The notes under the pieces: generated by a model
Database searches by the model: none
What the model was told of the DNA's origin: nothing
The model's input: only the letters and a program-made list of their open reading frames with translations
Assembly: GCF_021603645.1 (NCBI RefSeq)
Contig: NZ_BQHJ01000006.1
Location: 1-64,000 of the forward strand
DNA from: Pseudomonas pseudonitroreducens
GTDB lineage: Bacteria; Pseudomonadota; Gammaproteobacteria; Pseudomonadales; Pseudomonadaceae
Length of the DNA stretch: 64,000 bases
Direction of reading: 5' to 3'
In this document: one piece after another, positions 16,225 through 27,313 of the stretch
How positions within the stretch are numbered: position 1 is the first letter of the stretch
How the letters are laid out: every line of letters starts with the position of its first letter
Program-made: the position numbers and the translations under genes

Positions 16225-17391
16225 CTACGATGCCTGGGCGACTTCCGCCGGCGAGACGATATTGGTCTTGCGCCCACGCGAGCGCCCCGAGCTCAGGTAA
16301 TCGGCAATCGACTCCTGTGTCACCTCGCCAAGGAACTGTCCGTCCGCATCGAGCACCGGCAGCCACGAGCTGTTGAACTCGTACATGCGCGACAACAGGA
16401 TGCGCAGGTGCTCGTCGTGGCTGGCGGTGACGCGGAACTCGTTGAGGAAGTCGCTGCACACGCCATCCTTGCGGCGCATGTCCTTGCGCCGCACGTAGCC
16501 CAGGCCCTTGCCGTTGGCGTCGACCACCACCAGGTAGCGGCGGTCGTCCTCCTCCATTTTCTCCAGCGCTTCTGCCACCGTGGTCTGCGGGTTGGCGGTG
16601 ACGATGCTGCTGTCCGCGGCATCCTCGGCGCGCACCAGCAGCAGGCGCTTGAGCGTGCTGTCCTGGCCGGTGAAGGCACTGACGAACTCGTCAGCCGGGT
16701 GCGCCAGCAGCGTGTCCGGATGATCGAACTGGAGCAGGCGGCCGCTCTTGAACACCGCCACCTTGTCGCCCAGCTTGATCGCCTCGTCGATGTCGTGGCT
16801 GACCATGATCACGGTCATGCCCAGCTTGCGCTGCAGCTCGAAGAACTCGTTCTGGATCGACTCGCGGTTGATCGGGTCCACCGCACCGAACGGCTCGTCC
16901 ATCAGCAGCAGCGGCGCATCCGCCGCCAGCGCGCGAATCACCCCGATGCGCTGTTGCTGTCCACCGGACAGCTCGCGCGGATAGCGCGACAGGTACTGCT
17001 TGGGTTCGAGCTTGACCATGGCCATCAGCTCGCGCGCCTTGTCCTTGCACTTCTGCTTGTCCCAGCCGAGCAGGCGCGGCACGACCATGATGTTTTCCTC
17101 GATGGTCATGTTGGGGAACAGGCCGATCTGCTGGATCACGTAGCCGATGTGGCGGCGCAGGGTCACTTCGTCCAGCTCGCGGGTGTCCTGGCCGTCGATC
17201 AGCACACGCCCGGAGGTAGGCTGGATGATGCGGTTGATCATCTTCAGCGTGGTGGTCTTGCCGCAGCCGGAGGGGCCGAGGAACACGCAGATCTCACCCT
17301 TCTCCACGGTCAGGCTGACCTTGTCCACGGCGCGGAATTCCTTGCCGTCCTTGAGGGTGAAGGTCTTGGTCAGTTGGTCGAGTTCGATCAT
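16225..17391 (-). CDS. opuCA: Osmoprotectant ABC transporter ATPase with CBS domains (OpuCA)
   Basis: 388 residues. An ABC ATPase occupies residues 1–240, with Walker A LGPSGCGKTT, signature ELSGGQQQR, Walker B LLLMDEPFGAVD and the switch His in MVSHDIDEA. Two CBS domains follow (DRRYLVVVDANGKGLGYV; WLPVLDADGQFLGEV), which in OpuA/OpuC systems sense ionic strength or nucleotides. It powers uptake of compatible solutes such as betaine, carnitine or choline. The start MIELDQL at 17391 overlaps no neighbour and lies 3 bp after the opuCB stop. Last gene of opuCD-C-B-A. Confidence 0.94.
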   Translation of the reverse strand: MIELDQLTKTFTLKDGKEFRAVDKVSLTVEKGEICVFLGPSGCGKTTTLKMINRIIQPTSGRVLIDGQDTRELDEVTLRRHIGYVIQQIGLFPNMTIEENIMVVPRLLGWDKQKCKDKARELMAMVKLEPKQYLSRYPRELSGGQQQRIGVIRALAADAPLLLMDEPFGAVDPINRESIQNEFFELQRKLGMTVIMVSHDIDEAIKLGDKVAVFKSGRLLQFDHPDTLLAHPADEFVSAFTGQDSTLKRLLLVRAEDAADSSIVTANPQTTVAEALEKMEEDDRRYLVVVDANGKGLGYVRRKDMRRKDGVCSDFLNEFRVTASHDEHLRILLSRMYEFNSSWLPVLDADGQFLGEVTQESIADYLSSGRSRGRKTNIVSPAEVAQAS

Positions 17392-17393
17392 GT

Positions 17394-18059
17394 TCAGTCT
17401 CCTGTCTGCGGGCGCAGGCCCTTCGGGGTGAGCGCACGCTGCAGCCACTGCAGCAGCAGGTCGGCGGCGATGGCGAGGAGGCTCACCAGGACCGCGCCGA
17501 CCACCAGCATGGGCATGTTGGATTGGCTGATGGAATTGAGGATGAGCACGCCCAGGCCGCCGGCGCCGATCACCGCGGCGATGGTCATCACGCCGATGTT
17601 CATCACCACGGCGGTACGCACGCCGGCGAGAATCACCGGCACGGCGATGGGGATGTCGACCATCCGCAGGCGCTGCCAGAAGGTCATGCCGATACCCTTG
17701 CCGGCTTCGCGGATACCGGGCTCGACGTTGGTCAGCGCCAGGTAGGTGTTGCGCAGGATCGGCAGCAGCGAATAGAGGAACACCGCGGTGATCGCCGGCA
17801 GCGGGCCGAGGCCCTGGCCGATCTTCGAGTAGAGCGGCAGCATCAGGCCGAACAGCGCGATGGACGGGATGGTCAGCACCACGGTAGCGGCGCCCTGCAA
17901 CGGCCCGGCGAGCCACTTGAAGCGCGTCATCAGCACGCCCAGCGGCACGCCGACGACAATCGCCAGGCCTACGGCAACGGACACCAGCATCAGGTGCTGC
18001 AGCGTCAGTTGGCCGACCTGCACCCAGTCGAGGCGGGAAATCACGGTCATGAAGTCCAT
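17394..18059 (-). CDS. opuCB: Osmoprotectant ABC transporter permease (OpuCB)
   Basis: 221-residue integral membrane protein with about five helices and the BPD permease EAA-loop region (NTYLALTNVEPGIREAGKGI). Family length is normal. The start at 18059 lies 1 bp after the opuCC stop at 18061, indicating coupled translation. It forms the transmembrane channel with OpuCD. Confidence 0.93.
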   Translation of the reverse strand: MDFMTVISRLDWVQVGQLTLQHLMLVSVAVGLAIVVGVPLGVLMTRFKWLAGPLQGAATVVLTIPSIALFGLMLPLYSKIGQGLGPLPAITAVFLYSLLPILRNTYLALTNVEPGIREAGKGIGMTFWQRLRMVDIPIAVPVILAGVRTAVVMNIGVMTIAAVIGAGGLGVLILNSISQSNMPMLVVGAVLVSLLAIAADLLLQWLQRALTPKGLRPQTGD

Positions 18060-18060
18060 G

Positions 18061-19002
18061 TCAGTTCTCCTCCCCGGCAGGCTGCTTCTGCGTGGTCTGC
18101 GCGTTGTCGCCGATCAGCTGGTGCTCGCGCAGGAACTGCTGCGCCACACGCTGCACCGGCTCCTGCTGGATATCGACCTGGGCGTTGAGCGCCTGCATGG
18201 TCTTGTCGTCGAGCAGCCTGGCGATGGGGTCGAACAGCGTCTTCAGCTCGGGATGCTTCTGCAGCAGGTCGGCACGCATCACCGGCGCGGCGTTGTAGAA
18301 CGGGAAGAACTGCTTGTCGTCTTCCAGCACGCGCAGCTTGAAGTCCTTCAGGCGGCCATCGGTGGTGTAGACGAGGCCGACGAACACCTGGCGGTTCTTC
18401 AGCGCGGTGTACACCAGCCCGGCATCCATCTGCCGCACGTCGTCGCGGGTGAAGTGGAAGCCGTACAGCTCGCTCATCGGCGCAAGGCCATCCGGGCGGC
18501 CGGCAAACTCCGGGTCCATGGCGAACAGGTGGGTCTGCTTGTCGCCCTGCTCTTTCATTACCCGGGCGAGGTCACTGAGGGTACGCACCCCAAGCTGTTC
18601 GGCCTGCTCCTCGGGCATCGCCAGCGCATAGGTGTTGTTGAACGGTGCAGGCGTGGGCCAGACCAGCCCCTTCTTGCCGTCCAGTTCGCGGACCCTGGCC
18701 AGCGACTGCTTGGCATCGAGCTTGTCCTTGACCTTGTTGTAGACGATCAGCGACGAGCCGGTGTACTCCCAGACCAGGTCCAGCTGGCCGCTCTGCTGCG
18801 CGCTGCGCGCCAGGGTGCTGCCCAGTCCATTGGTGACCTTCACCTCGTAGCCCTTGCTCTGCAGGTACTGCGCGGTGATGGCGGTGAGCAGGCGCTGCTC
18901 GGTGAACGGCTTGCCGCCGATGCGGATCACATCGGCCGCCTGCGCGAGACCGGTTGAAGCGGCGAGCACGAGGCCCAGCGCGCCGAGCAGACGTCGTGTC
19001 AT
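18061..19002 (-). CDS. opuCC: Osmoprotectant ABC transporter substrate-binding protein (OpuCC)
   Basis: 313-residue periplasmic protein with a signal peptide (MTRRLLGALGLVLAASTGLA, cleavage near QAA|DVIRIGG). The glycine-betaine/choline-binding fold shows IGGKPFTEQRLLTAITAQYL and DLVWEYTGSSL, typical of the OpuAC/ProX type. The ATG at 19002 has AAGGAG 7 nt upstream and gives a clean signal peptide, so I prefer it to longer options. It delivers the quaternary amine to OpuCB/OpuCD. Confidence 0.93.
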   Translation of the reverse strand: MTRRLLGALGLVLAASTGLAQAADVIRIGGKPFTEQRLLTAITAQYLQSKGYEVKVTNGLGSTLARSAQQSGQLDLVWEYTGSSLIVYNKVKDKLDAKQSLARVRELDGKKGLVWPTPAPFNNTYALAMPEEQAEQLGVRTLSDLARVMKEQGDKQTHLFAMDPEFAGRPDGLAPMSELYGFHFTRDDVRQMDAGLVYTALKNRQVFVGLVYTTDGRLKDFKLRVLEDDKQFFPFYNAAPVMRADLLQKHPELKTLFDPIARLLDDKTMQALNAQVDIQQEPVQRVAQQFLREHQLIGDNAQTTQKQPAGEEN

Positions 19003-19028
19003 GCGGGCTCCTTTCAGATAGGCCATGG

Positions 19029-19745
19029 TCATTTCACCAGCCCCCGTTCCAGGAAGCCGCGGCTGAACAGCACCACCAGGCCGTCGAGCACCAGCGCCAG
19101 CAGCGCGGTGCACACGGCGCCGAGCAGCAGCTTGGACTGGTCGTCCAGGGCGATGCCGGGGAAGATCAGGCTGCCCAGGCTGTTGGCGCCGATCAGGAAG
19201 GCCAGCGGCGCGGAGCCGACATTCAGCGCCAGGGCGATGCGCACGCCGCCCATGATCAACGGCACCGCATTGGGCAACTCGACCCGCAGCAGCACCTGCC
19301 GCGGCGTCATGCCGATGCCGGTGGCCGCTTCCTTGAGCGAGGCCGGCACGGCGCGCAGGCCCTCGTAGGTATTGCGCACGATGGGTAGCAGCGAAGCGAG
19401 GAACAGCGCGAGGATCGCCGGGCCGTTGCCGATCCCGACTATCGCCAGGGCGATGGCCAGTACGGCCAGCGGCGGGATGGTGTTACCGACGTTGAATACC
19501 TGCATCAGGCGCTCGGCCTGTCCTTGCAGGGCGGGCCGGCTGAGCAGCATGCCGGCGGGGATGCCGACCACGATGGCGGCAAACATGGACGCGAACACCA
19601 GGATCAGGTGCGCCTGCAGGTAGAACAGCAGGTCTTCGCGGTACTGCCACAGAGTGGCGGGGGTGATCCAGTGGATCAGCAAAGCCAGCACAACGACTGC
19701 GAAGCAGACGCCGAACAGGGCCTTGCCCGTGGTGGACTTCACCAT
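19029..19745 (-). CDS. opuCD: Osmoprotectant ABC transporter permease (OpuCD)
   Basis: 238-residue membrane permease with about six helices and an EAA loop (NTYEGLRAVPASLKEAATGIG). First gene of the operon, transcribed leftwards and divergent from nhaP across 448 bp. The pairing of osmoprotectant uptake with a Na+/H+ antiporter is consistent with a salt-stress region; PAO1 has the same neighbours (nhaP PA3887, opuCD–A PA3888–3891, from memory). Confidence 0.93.
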   Translation of the reverse strand: MVKSTTGKALFGVCFAVVVLALLIHWITPATLWQYREDLLFYLQAHLILVFASMFAAIVVGIPAGMLLSRPALQGQAERLMQVFNVGNTIPPLAVLAIALAIVGIGNGPAILALFLASLLPIVRNTYEGLRAVPASLKEAATGIGMTPRQVLLRVELPNAVPLIMGGVRIALALNVGSAPLAFLIGANSLGSLIFPGIALDDQSKLLLGAVCTALLALVLDGLVVLFSRGFLERGLVK

Positions 19746-20193
19746 GGTTGGGGGACTCCCTTCGGGTGCGCGGCGACTGGCATCGCCGCGCTCAAGTGAC
19801 GCTCGATCCCGTCCTGAGACTTACCTGGGACCTCGATTAAACGCGACGAGAATCAAGTACTTGCGAAAGCGCCTGCGGATTGTCGTCGCGAAGGGGTGGA
19901 CCCCCGTACGTGCCGTTACGTTCAATAAAATTGCCATCCTTGTGCCATCGCGCGGCCGCGCATTCGGCTTCAGCCCCCATGGTCCGGGGGCTGTGGCGGA
20001 CAAACTTTTTTTTGAAAAAAGTCGCGATCAGGCTGAACCATCACCCTGCGCTACTTGCCCAACGGCGGATGCGCCCGGCGAAAACGCACGCAGATTCGCT
20101 CAGCGGTTATCATCGGGATCCTTTCGCGTGCCCCCGACCCATGGATAGGTCACTCGGGGCCGGCGTTCTTGCCTACCACGGAGATTCATCGCC
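19746..20193. other. Divergent control region between opuCD and nhaP
   Basis: 448 bp with no recognisable gene. It holds two outward promoters, not individually assignable. A T8 run followed by GAAAAAAGT near 20007–20026 forms a weak AT hairpin and is prone to slippage. Confidence 0.5.
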
Positions 20194-21465
20194 ATGCTTG
20201 ATCTGGCTGCGGCGTTCATCGCGCTGACCACCCTGCTCACCTACGTCAACTACCGCTTCATCCGCCTGCCGCCAACCATCGGCGTCATGGCCACCGCGCT
20301 GATCTTTTCCTTCATCGCCCAGGGCATGTCGCTGATCGGCTATCCGGTGCTTGAGGTCGAGATGCAGCAGATCATCAGCCGCATCGACTTCTCCGATGTG
20401 TTGATGACCTGGTTCCTCCCCGCGCTGCTGTTCGCCGGCGCCCTGCACGTGAACCTCGCCGACCTGCGCAACTACAAGTGGCCCATTGGCCTGCTGGCAA
20501 CCTTCGGCGTGCTGATCGCCACCACGGTGATCGGCTACCTGGCCTACTACACCTTCGCCCTCTTCGGCTGGCACGTGGATTTCATCTACTGCCTGCTGTT
20601 CGGCGCGCTGATCTCGCCCACCGACCCCATCGCGGTGCTTGGCATCCTCAGGTCCGCCGGCGCGCCCAAGCCGCTGGCCACCACCATCGTCGGCGAGTCG
20701 CTGTTCAACGACGGCACTGCCGTGGTGGTGTTCACCATCCTGCTGGGCATCCTGCTGGCCGGCGAAACGCCCACCGCTTCCAGCATCGCCTGGCTGTTCG
20801 TGCAGGAAGCCATCGGTGGCATCCTGTTCGGCGCGGCGCTGGGCTACGGGGTGTTCCTGATGATGCGCGGCATCGACCAGTACCAGGTGGAAGTCATGCT
20901 CACCCTGGCCCTGGTGATCGGCGGCGCGGCGCTGGCCGCGCGGCTGCACGTATCGGCGCCGATCGCCATGGTGGTGGCCGGCCTGATCATCGGCAACCAG
21001 GCGCGGCAGTACGCGATGTCCGACGAAACGCGACGCTACATCGACAAGTTCTGGGAGCTGATCGACGAGATCCTCAACGCCCTGCTGTTCGCCCTGATCG
21101 GCCTGGAGCTGCTCCTGCTGCCATTCAACTGGCTGCACGTGGTCGCCGCCTTCGTCCTCGGCGGCGCGGTACTGATCTCGCGCCTGCTCACCGTGGCCCC
21201 GGCCATCGTCGTGCTGCGGCAGACCGACAACGGCCGCCGCCAGGTGCCCGCCGGGACCATCCGCATCCTCGTCTGGGGTGGCCTGCGCGGCGGCGTCTCG
21301 GTAGCCCTGGCGCTGTCTCTGCCGCTGGGCGAGCAACGCGACCTGATCCTCAGCCTGACCTACGTGGTGGTGCTGGTGTCGATCCTGCTCCAGGGCCTGT
21401 CCATCGGCCCGCTGGTGCGGCGCATCTACAAGGGCGCCGAGCCCGCCGCCGACACCCCGCACTGA
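20194..21465 (+). CDS. nhaP: Na+/H+ antiporter NhaP
   Basis: 423-residue CPA1-family antiporter with about 12 membrane helices. Key features are the conserved acidic ion-site motif [14 protein letters not shown] and the [12 protein letters not shown] loop. It exports Na+ in exchange for protons under salt or alkaline stress. Full length for the family; it begins with [20 protein letters not shown]. No terminator is obvious before prfC, but a TATAAT box lies between them. Confidence 0.93.
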   Translation: MLDLAAAFIALTTLLTYVNYRFIRLPPTIGVMATALIFSFIAQGMSLIGYPVLEVEMQQIISRIDFSDVLMTWFLPALLFAGALHVNLADLRNYKWPIGLLATFGVLIATTVIGYLAYYTFALFGWHVDFIYCLLFGALISPTDPIAVLGILRSAGAPKPLATTIVGESLFNDGTAVVVFTILLGILLAGETPTASSIAWLFVQEAIGGILFGAALGYGVFLMMRGIDQYQVEVMLTLALVIGGAALAARLHVSAPIAMVVAGLIIGNQARQYAMSDETRRYIDKFWELIDEILNALLFALIGLELLLLPFNWLHVVAAFVLGGAVLISRLLTVAPAIVVLRQTDNGRRQVPAGTIRILVWGGLRGGVSVALALSLPLGEQRDLILSLTYVVVLVSILLQGLSIGPLVRRIYKGAEPAADTPH

Positions 21466-21516
21466 TGGCTTGGAGCCTTGCGTCGCCGGGTCTGCCGGCG
21501 GCGCCTCGATTCAGGC

Positions 21517-21522
21517 TATAAT
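21517..21522 (+). promoter_or_regulatory. Candidate -10 box for prfC
   Basis: A perfect TATAAT 58 bp before the prfC start. No good -35 hexamer is placed 17 bp upstream, so this is tentative. Confidence 0.4.
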
Positions 21523-21580
21523 CCCGCGCTTTTCGGGCCGCTTGCCGCCCGTCTTCACCGAATCGACCAGGCACCCATCC

Positions 21581-23164
<1,584 letters not shown>

Positions 23165-23180
23165 GTTCGCCGCTCACGAA

Positions 23181-23211
23181 AACGCCCGCCTTGCGCGGGC
23201 GTTTTTGTTTT
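23181..23211 (+). terminator. Rho-independent terminator of prfC
   Basis: AACGCCCGC, loop CTT, GCGCGGGCGTTTTTGTTTT. Confidence 0.9.
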
Positions 23212-23225
23212 TGCCGTTTGTTTTT

Positions 23226-23286
23226 GTAGGAGCGAGCTTGCTCGCGAACCGGCCCCCGCAGGTTCGCGAGCAAGCTCGCTCCTACA
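23226..23286. repeat. REPIN upstream of the RAYT gene (short-spacer form)
   Basis: Arms GTAGGAGCGAGCTTGCTCGC and GCGAGCAAGCTCGCTCCTAC with a spacer of about 15 bp, shorter than the other copies. Confidence 0.92.
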
Positions 23287-23340
23287 GTCAGGCCTCCACA
23301 CCTCTGCACCGTATCCATCAATACGCAGAGGAGATTCGAG

Positions 23341-23784
23341 ATGGGATTTCATTGCAAGGATTTGCGCAGTGGACGTCACTCGATCACCGGGCAGATTTAT
23401 CTGGTGACCGCGGTCACTCACCAACGCGAGTCCCTGTTCACGCAATGGAGCGCATCATGCGCCGTTGCCCGAGCGATCCACCAAGTCGCACAGCCCAACC
23501 TCCTCGCGTGGGTATTGATGCCAGATCATTTTCACTGTCTGGTCCAACTCGAAAACGATTCATTGAGTGACTTCATGCAGCGGCTGAAATCCATCACCGC
23601 GATATCACTCAACAAGACACTAGGGCGCACGGGCAAAGTCTGGCAGTCCGGTTTTCATGACCACGCCCTACGCCGCGATGAAGACTTGAAAGCGGCAGCC
23701 CGCTATCTGGTCGCCAACCCCGTGCGCGCCGGACTTGTTCGCTCTGTTCGAAACTATCCCTTCTGGAACGCCGTCTGGCTGTAA
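23341..23784 (+). CDS. REP-associated tyrosine transposase (RAYT, IS200/IS605 Y1-like)
   Basis: 147 residues. The HUH pair is in LMPDHFHCLVQL and the catalytic Tyr candidate in AARYLVANPVRAGL; GKVWQSGFHDHALRRDEDLK is the usual RAYT region between them. Length and ends look complete, so it may be functional. Such domesticated single-copy transposases cut single-stranded REP hairpins. Codon use resembles a weakly expressed gene. Confidence 0.92.
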   Translation: MGFHCKDLRSGRHSITGQIYLVTAVTHQRESLFTQWSASCAVARAIHQVAQPNLLAWVLMPDHFHCLVQLENDSLSDFMQRLKSITAISLNKTLGRTGKVWQSGFHDHALRRDEDLKAAARYLVANPVRAGLVRSVRNYPFWNAVWL

Positions 23785-23794
23785 CGCATAGCCC

Positions 23795-23868
23795 TGTAGG
23801 AGCGAGCTTGCTCGCGAACCGCCCTCCGCAGCGGGGTCAAGGTGTTCGCGAGCAAGCTCGCTCCTACG
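23795..23868. repeat. REPIN downstream of the RAYT gene
   Basis: Arms and spacer are identical to those of the REPIN at 14142–14215. It ends 11 bp before the stop codon of the convergent deacylase gene. Confidence 0.92.
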
Positions 23869-23879
23869 AAGAGCAGCCC

Positions 23880-24893
23880 TTACGGGTCGAGCGCCCCGGA
23901 GCTCCAGGTGCTGGACGGCGCGGTACCGGTGAACTTGCCCGCGATGGCGCCCAGGGGAATCAGGCGGTCACGGTAACGGGTGGCGAACAGTCCGCTCTGC
24001 GGCGCCCGCAGGATATGTTCGCTACTGGCATCGCCGGGGCGCGAAATGATGCGCGCGAAGCGCTCGTCCGCCTCGATGAACTCGCCCAGTTCACGCTCGA
24101 AAACCAGCACCCCAGCGGCCGGTGCAAACACGGTTTCCATGAAGCCCATAGGCGTCGCGACGCCCTTCCATTCCGGCAACGGACCTGCATCGCCCAGCAC
24201 ACCGCGCGCGCCGAGGAAACGGTAGATTCCCTCGGCATCCTGCCGCGCCAGCGCGTCGCTGACGTCGCCCTGGCCACGCAGTTCGACGGTTGCAACCAGC
24301 CGCCCCGCGAAGCGCTGTTCAGCCAACCAGGGCGCGATCACTACCTCTTCGAAAGCACCGTCGCCATCGCCTTCCCAGATGATCGCCAGCTCCGCGCGCA
24401 ACGCCGCAGCGAGGTCCTGCGCGGCGGGCCAGAAGCACTCGTGGACATACACATACTGCAGCGCCTCGTCGTCGGTGTGCAGGTCGAGCACGATGTCCGC
24501 CGGCGCGGCCAGTTCGGCCAGGCGCTTCTGCCACAGCGTGAGGTTGTCCAGGGTCCCGCTGGCCGCTGCCGAGGCGATGAAGCCGCGGTTGAAATTGCGC
24601 GAGGTCGCGTCGTGGTTGCGACCGAGAATCCGCCCCTGGCGGAACTGCCCGATGCCGATGGGATTGGCTTGCGGCACGACCGTCACGCTGCCGTTGAGCA
24701 CACCGCGCTCGGCCGCCTCGCGCAGGCGCGGCAACAGTTCGTGAAGCACCAGCATCCCGGCGATCTCATCGGCGTGCACGCCGGCCTGCAGGTGCACCCT
24801 GGGGCCCGGCCTGCCGCCATCGATACGCCACGCCAGAACGCGCAACTCCGCGCCCGAGTCCCCTGCCACGCTGAAGGACACATCCTCGATCAT
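23880..24893 (-). CDS. Succinylglutamate desuccinylase/aspartoacylase-family zinc deacylase
   Basis: 337 residues of the AstE/AspA family (M14-like carboxypeptidase fold). Zinc ligands are in GVHADEIAGM (His and Glu of the usual HGxE) and the His of VLDLHTDDEA. Members remove acyl groups from N-acyl amino acids, for example N-succinylglutamate, N-acetylaspartate or N-acetyl-diaminobutyrate; I cannot choose among these. The start at 24893 (MIEDVSFS) has GAGGAGAGG upstream, better supported than an upstream start. It is divergent from a TetR regulator and close to an amino-acid ABC operon, suggesting catabolism of an acylated amino acid. Confidence 0.85.
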   Translation of the reverse strand: MIEDVSFSVAGDSGAELRVLAWRIDGGRPGPRVHLQAGVHADEIAGMLVLHELLPRLREAAERGVLNGSVTVVPQANPIGIGQFRQGRILGRNHDATSRNFNRGFIASAAASGTLDNLTLWQKRLAELAAPADIVLDLHTDDEALQYVYVHECFWPAAQDLAAALRAELAIIWEGDGDGAFEEVVIAPWLAEQRFAGRLVATVELRGQGDVSDALARQDAEGIYRFLGARGVLGDAGPLPEWKGVATPMGFMETVFAPAAGVLVFERELGEFIEADERFARIISRPGDASSEHILRAPQSGLFATRYRDRLIPLGAIAGKFTGTAPSSTWSSGALDP

Positions 24894-24998
24894 CAAGCCC
24901 TCTCCTCTGTCCGAATCGCCCATGGAAATCTTCGGCGGCGCCTCCTAGTATCGGAACCACTTGCCGATTTCAGCGACGCCGCAAAAGGACGCCAGCCC

Positions 24999-25622
24999 TT
25001 GGATATCCCCCGCCAGAAAGCCCAGCGCGTCACACCCGAGGAACGCCGCGACCATCTCGTCCGCGCCTGCCTCAAGTGCCTGGTCGCCGATGGCCACGCG
25101 GGTATCTCGGTGCGCCGCATCGCCAGGGAAGCCGGGGTCGCCGTGGGTCTGGTCAATCACCACTTCGGCAGCATCGATGCGCTGGTCGCCCAGGCTTATG
25201 AAACCCTCGCCAGCGAGGTTACCCAGGCGCTCTACCAGCAGGTGGACGCCGTCGGTGGCGACCCCGCTGCGCGCATGGAAGCCTTCCTCACCGGCTCCTT
25301 CTCACCGCAAGTGCTGGACCCCGACCTACTCAGCCCCTGGGTGGTGTTCTGGAGCCTGATCCGCCACTCGCCGCCAGTGAACGAGGCGCACGAGCGCGGC
25401 TATCAGAGCTACCTTGCCATCCTCGAAACACTCATCAGCGAGCTCGCCCACGCCGAAAACTTCAGCGTGGCGCGCCCGCGCCTGGCCGCCATCGGCCTTT
25501 CTGCCATGCTCGACGGATTGTGGCTGGAGTGGTGCCTGAACCCGACCAACTTCAGCGCCGCCGATGGCCTCGAACTCAGCCGCTGCTGGGTCGAAGGCCT
25601 CCGTCGCGGCGCCTACGCCTGA
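24999..25622 (+). CDS. TetR-family transcriptional regulator (BetI-like)
   Basis: About 207 residues. The DNA-binding helix-turn-helix is GISVRRIAREAGVAVGLVNHHFGS (residues about 35–58; HHFG is the usual TetR signature position), followed by an alpha-helical ligand domain with DPDLLSPWVVFWS and LDGLWLEWCLNP, resembling BetI. I chose the TTG at 24999, which gives (M)DIPRQKAQRVTPEERR and has AAGGAC 8 nt upstream. It probably represses the divergent deacylase and perhaps the ABC operon that follows. Confidence 0.85.
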   Translation: MDIPRQKAQRVTPEERRDHLVRACLKCLVADGHAGISVRRIAREAGVAVGLVNHHFGSIDALVAQAYETLASEVTQALYQQVDAVGGDPAARMEAFLTGSFSPQVLDPDLLSPWVVFWSLIRHSPPVNEAHERGYQSYLAILETLISELAHAENFSVARPRLAAIGLSAMLDGLWLEWCLNPTNFSAADGLELSRCWVEGLRRGAYA

Positions 25623-25758
25623 CGATCTGCTGCGCGTCGGCTGGATGTCGTTGGGCGCCGCCCTCAGATGCTCATTTACTGGCGCAGACTCCGCTCTTCG
25701 AGCGCCGCCCGCCTAATCCAGCTCTAGCTCGCAAGATCGTAAGGTGAACTATGCATTA

Positions 25759-26508
25759 TCAAACTGCCGTCCTTGTCCTGCGCTTGCCCAACCATGATCG
25801 CTGCGCCGACTTCTGGGTTTCGCGGCGGACCGGCGTAGTGCGCTCCAGTACGGCGAACAGCGCCTCGATGATGAACGTCAGGCAAACGTAGATCGCCGCC
25901 ACCAGCAGCAGCGGCTCATACACCTGGAAGGTTTGCGCGCGCACCACGTTGGCCGCGCCGAGCAGGTCGACCACGGCGATGGTGGACGCTAGTGCGGTGG
26001 ACTTGAGCAGCATCACGCTCTCTCCCGCCAGGGTCGGCAGCAGCAGTCGAATCGCACGCGGCAGCCACACGCGATAGAGCACCAGCGAGCGGTTCATGCC
26101 AAACGCCGAAGCGGCCTCCAGCTCACCGCGCGGCACCGCCTTCAGGCCGCCGCGCACCACCTCGCCGACGTAGGCGCCGACCGAGAGGATCAGCGCGATG
26201 ACGATGTACCAGAAGCCATCGCGCAGGTAGGGCCAGAGGAAGCTGCCGCGGATCAGCGGGAACTGCGCAAACAGGCTGCCCAGGCCGTAGTAGAAGATGT
26301 AGATCTGCACCAGCAGCGGCGTGCCGCGGATCACGCTGGTGTAGGCCAGCGCCAGGCGCGAGACCAGGAAGTTGCGCGACATCCGCGCCAGCGCCACAAC
26401 CAGCGCCAGGGCGAAGCCGAGAATGGCGGAGATCAGCAGGATCACCAGGGTGGTGCCCAGGCCCTTGAGCAGCAGGGCACCGTAGACGAATAGCCAGTGT
26501 TCGTTCAT
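25759..26508 (-). CDS. Amino-acid ABC transporter permease (HisM-like)
   Basis: 249 residues with about five membrane helices and the polar amino-acid permease EAA loop (GGLKAVPRGELEAASAFGMN). The last gene of a four-gene operon, beginning 13 bp after the other permease. The C-terminus is basic and extends beyond the usual end by about 15 residues. The substrate is unknown, probably a basic or modified amino acid by analogy. Confidence 0.9.
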   Translation of the reverse strand: MNEHWLFVYGALLLKGLGTTLVILLISAILGFALALVVALARMSRNFLVSRLALAYTSVIRGTPLLVQIYIFYYGLGSLFAQFPLIRGSFLWPYLRDGFWYIVIALILSVGAYVGEVVRGGLKAVPRGELEAASAFGMNRSLVLYRVWLPRAIRLLLPTLAGESVMLLKSTALASTIAVVDLLGAANVVRAQTFQVYEPLLLVAAIYVCLTFIIEALFAVLERTTPVRRETQKSAQRSWLGKRRTRTAV

Positions 26509-26521
26509 CGCCGCGCCTCGC

Positions 26522-27232
26522 TCAGACCGCCGGAATCCAGCGACGGAAACGTCGCTCCAGGTAGCCCGCGAACAGGTTGGAAAGCACGGTGAGCACGTAG
26601 TACAGCGCCGCCGCGGTGAGGTAGAAGGTCAGGTAATGGCGGGTCGAGCCGGCGGCCTGCTTGGCCGTGTAGAGCAGCTCGTTGGTGCCGACCACGCTGA
26701 TCAGCGCACTGTCCTTGATCAGGTTGACCCACAGGTTGGCCATGCCGGCCAGCGCGTTGGGCGCCATCATCGGCAGGGTCACCCGGCGGAACAGACCGAA
26801 GCCGTGCATGCCGTAGGCGCGCGCCGCTTCGATCTGGCCGAATGGAATCGACTGGATGGCACCACGGAAGATTTCCGAGGCGTAGGCGCCCTGCACCAGG
26901 CCGAGCACGACGATGGCCACCATCATGCCGTTCAGTTTCACCTGGCCGTAGCCGAGCCACTCGAAGAACTGGTTCAGGCCCATGGAGCCGACGTAGAACA
27001 GCAGCAGGATCAGCAGCAGCTCCGGCACCGCCCGGCACAGTGTGGTGTAGCCGCGCGCGAGTATCGCCAGCGGGCGCGGGCCGCCGATCTTGGCACTGGC
27101 CGCGGCCAGGCCGATGAGCAGGCCGACCAGGAAGGCGCCGACGGAAATCTGCAGGGTGACCAGCAACCCCTTGAGCAGGGCCGGGCCCCAGCCGCTGGGA
27201 CCAAAGCCGATCAGGTCGAAGATGCTTTGCAT
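26522..27232 (-). CDS. Amino-acid ABC transporter permease (HisQ-like)
   Basis: 236 residues, about five membrane helices, EAA loop GAIQSIPFGQIEAARAYGMH. It pairs with the downstream permease to form the heterodimeric channel typical of HisQM/ArtQM transporters. Confidence 0.9.
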   Translation of the reverse strand: MQSIFDLIGFGPSGWGPALLKGLLVTLQISVGAFLVGLLIGLAAASAKIGGPRPLAILARGYTTLCRAVPELLLILLLFYVGSMGLNQFFEWLGYGQVKLNGMMVAIVVLGLVQGAYASEIFRGAIQSIPFGQIEAARAYGMHGFGLFRRVTLPMMAPNALAGMANLWVNLIKDSALISVVGTNELLYTAKQAAGSTRHYLTFYLTAAALYYVLTVLSNLFAGYLERRFRRWIPAV

Positions 27233-27313
27233 GGCCGTCTCCAGGGTGGGAGGCTCAGGTTCGTGCCCGCGCGCCGGATCGGCGCGTGGGCACGGAAGCG
27301 GCTCGCGCCGGGG

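Larger units (their letters stand above)
23226..23868 (+). mobile_element. RAYT gene with flanking REPINs
   Basis: The transposase gene is bracketed by REPINs at 23226–23286 and 23795–23868 of the family that is scattered through the window. This is the classic RAYT/REP arrangement, in which the gene is the probable source of mobility for its own flanking palindromes. Confidence 0.85.

Noticed and set aside
15881-16300. Small ORF in the gap upstream of speC
   Set aside because: No ribosome site or homology, and it crosses the REPIN at 16144 into the opuCA end.
20007-20026. T8/A6 hairpin as a terminator
   Set aside because: Both neighbouring genes point away from it and the stem is A-T only.
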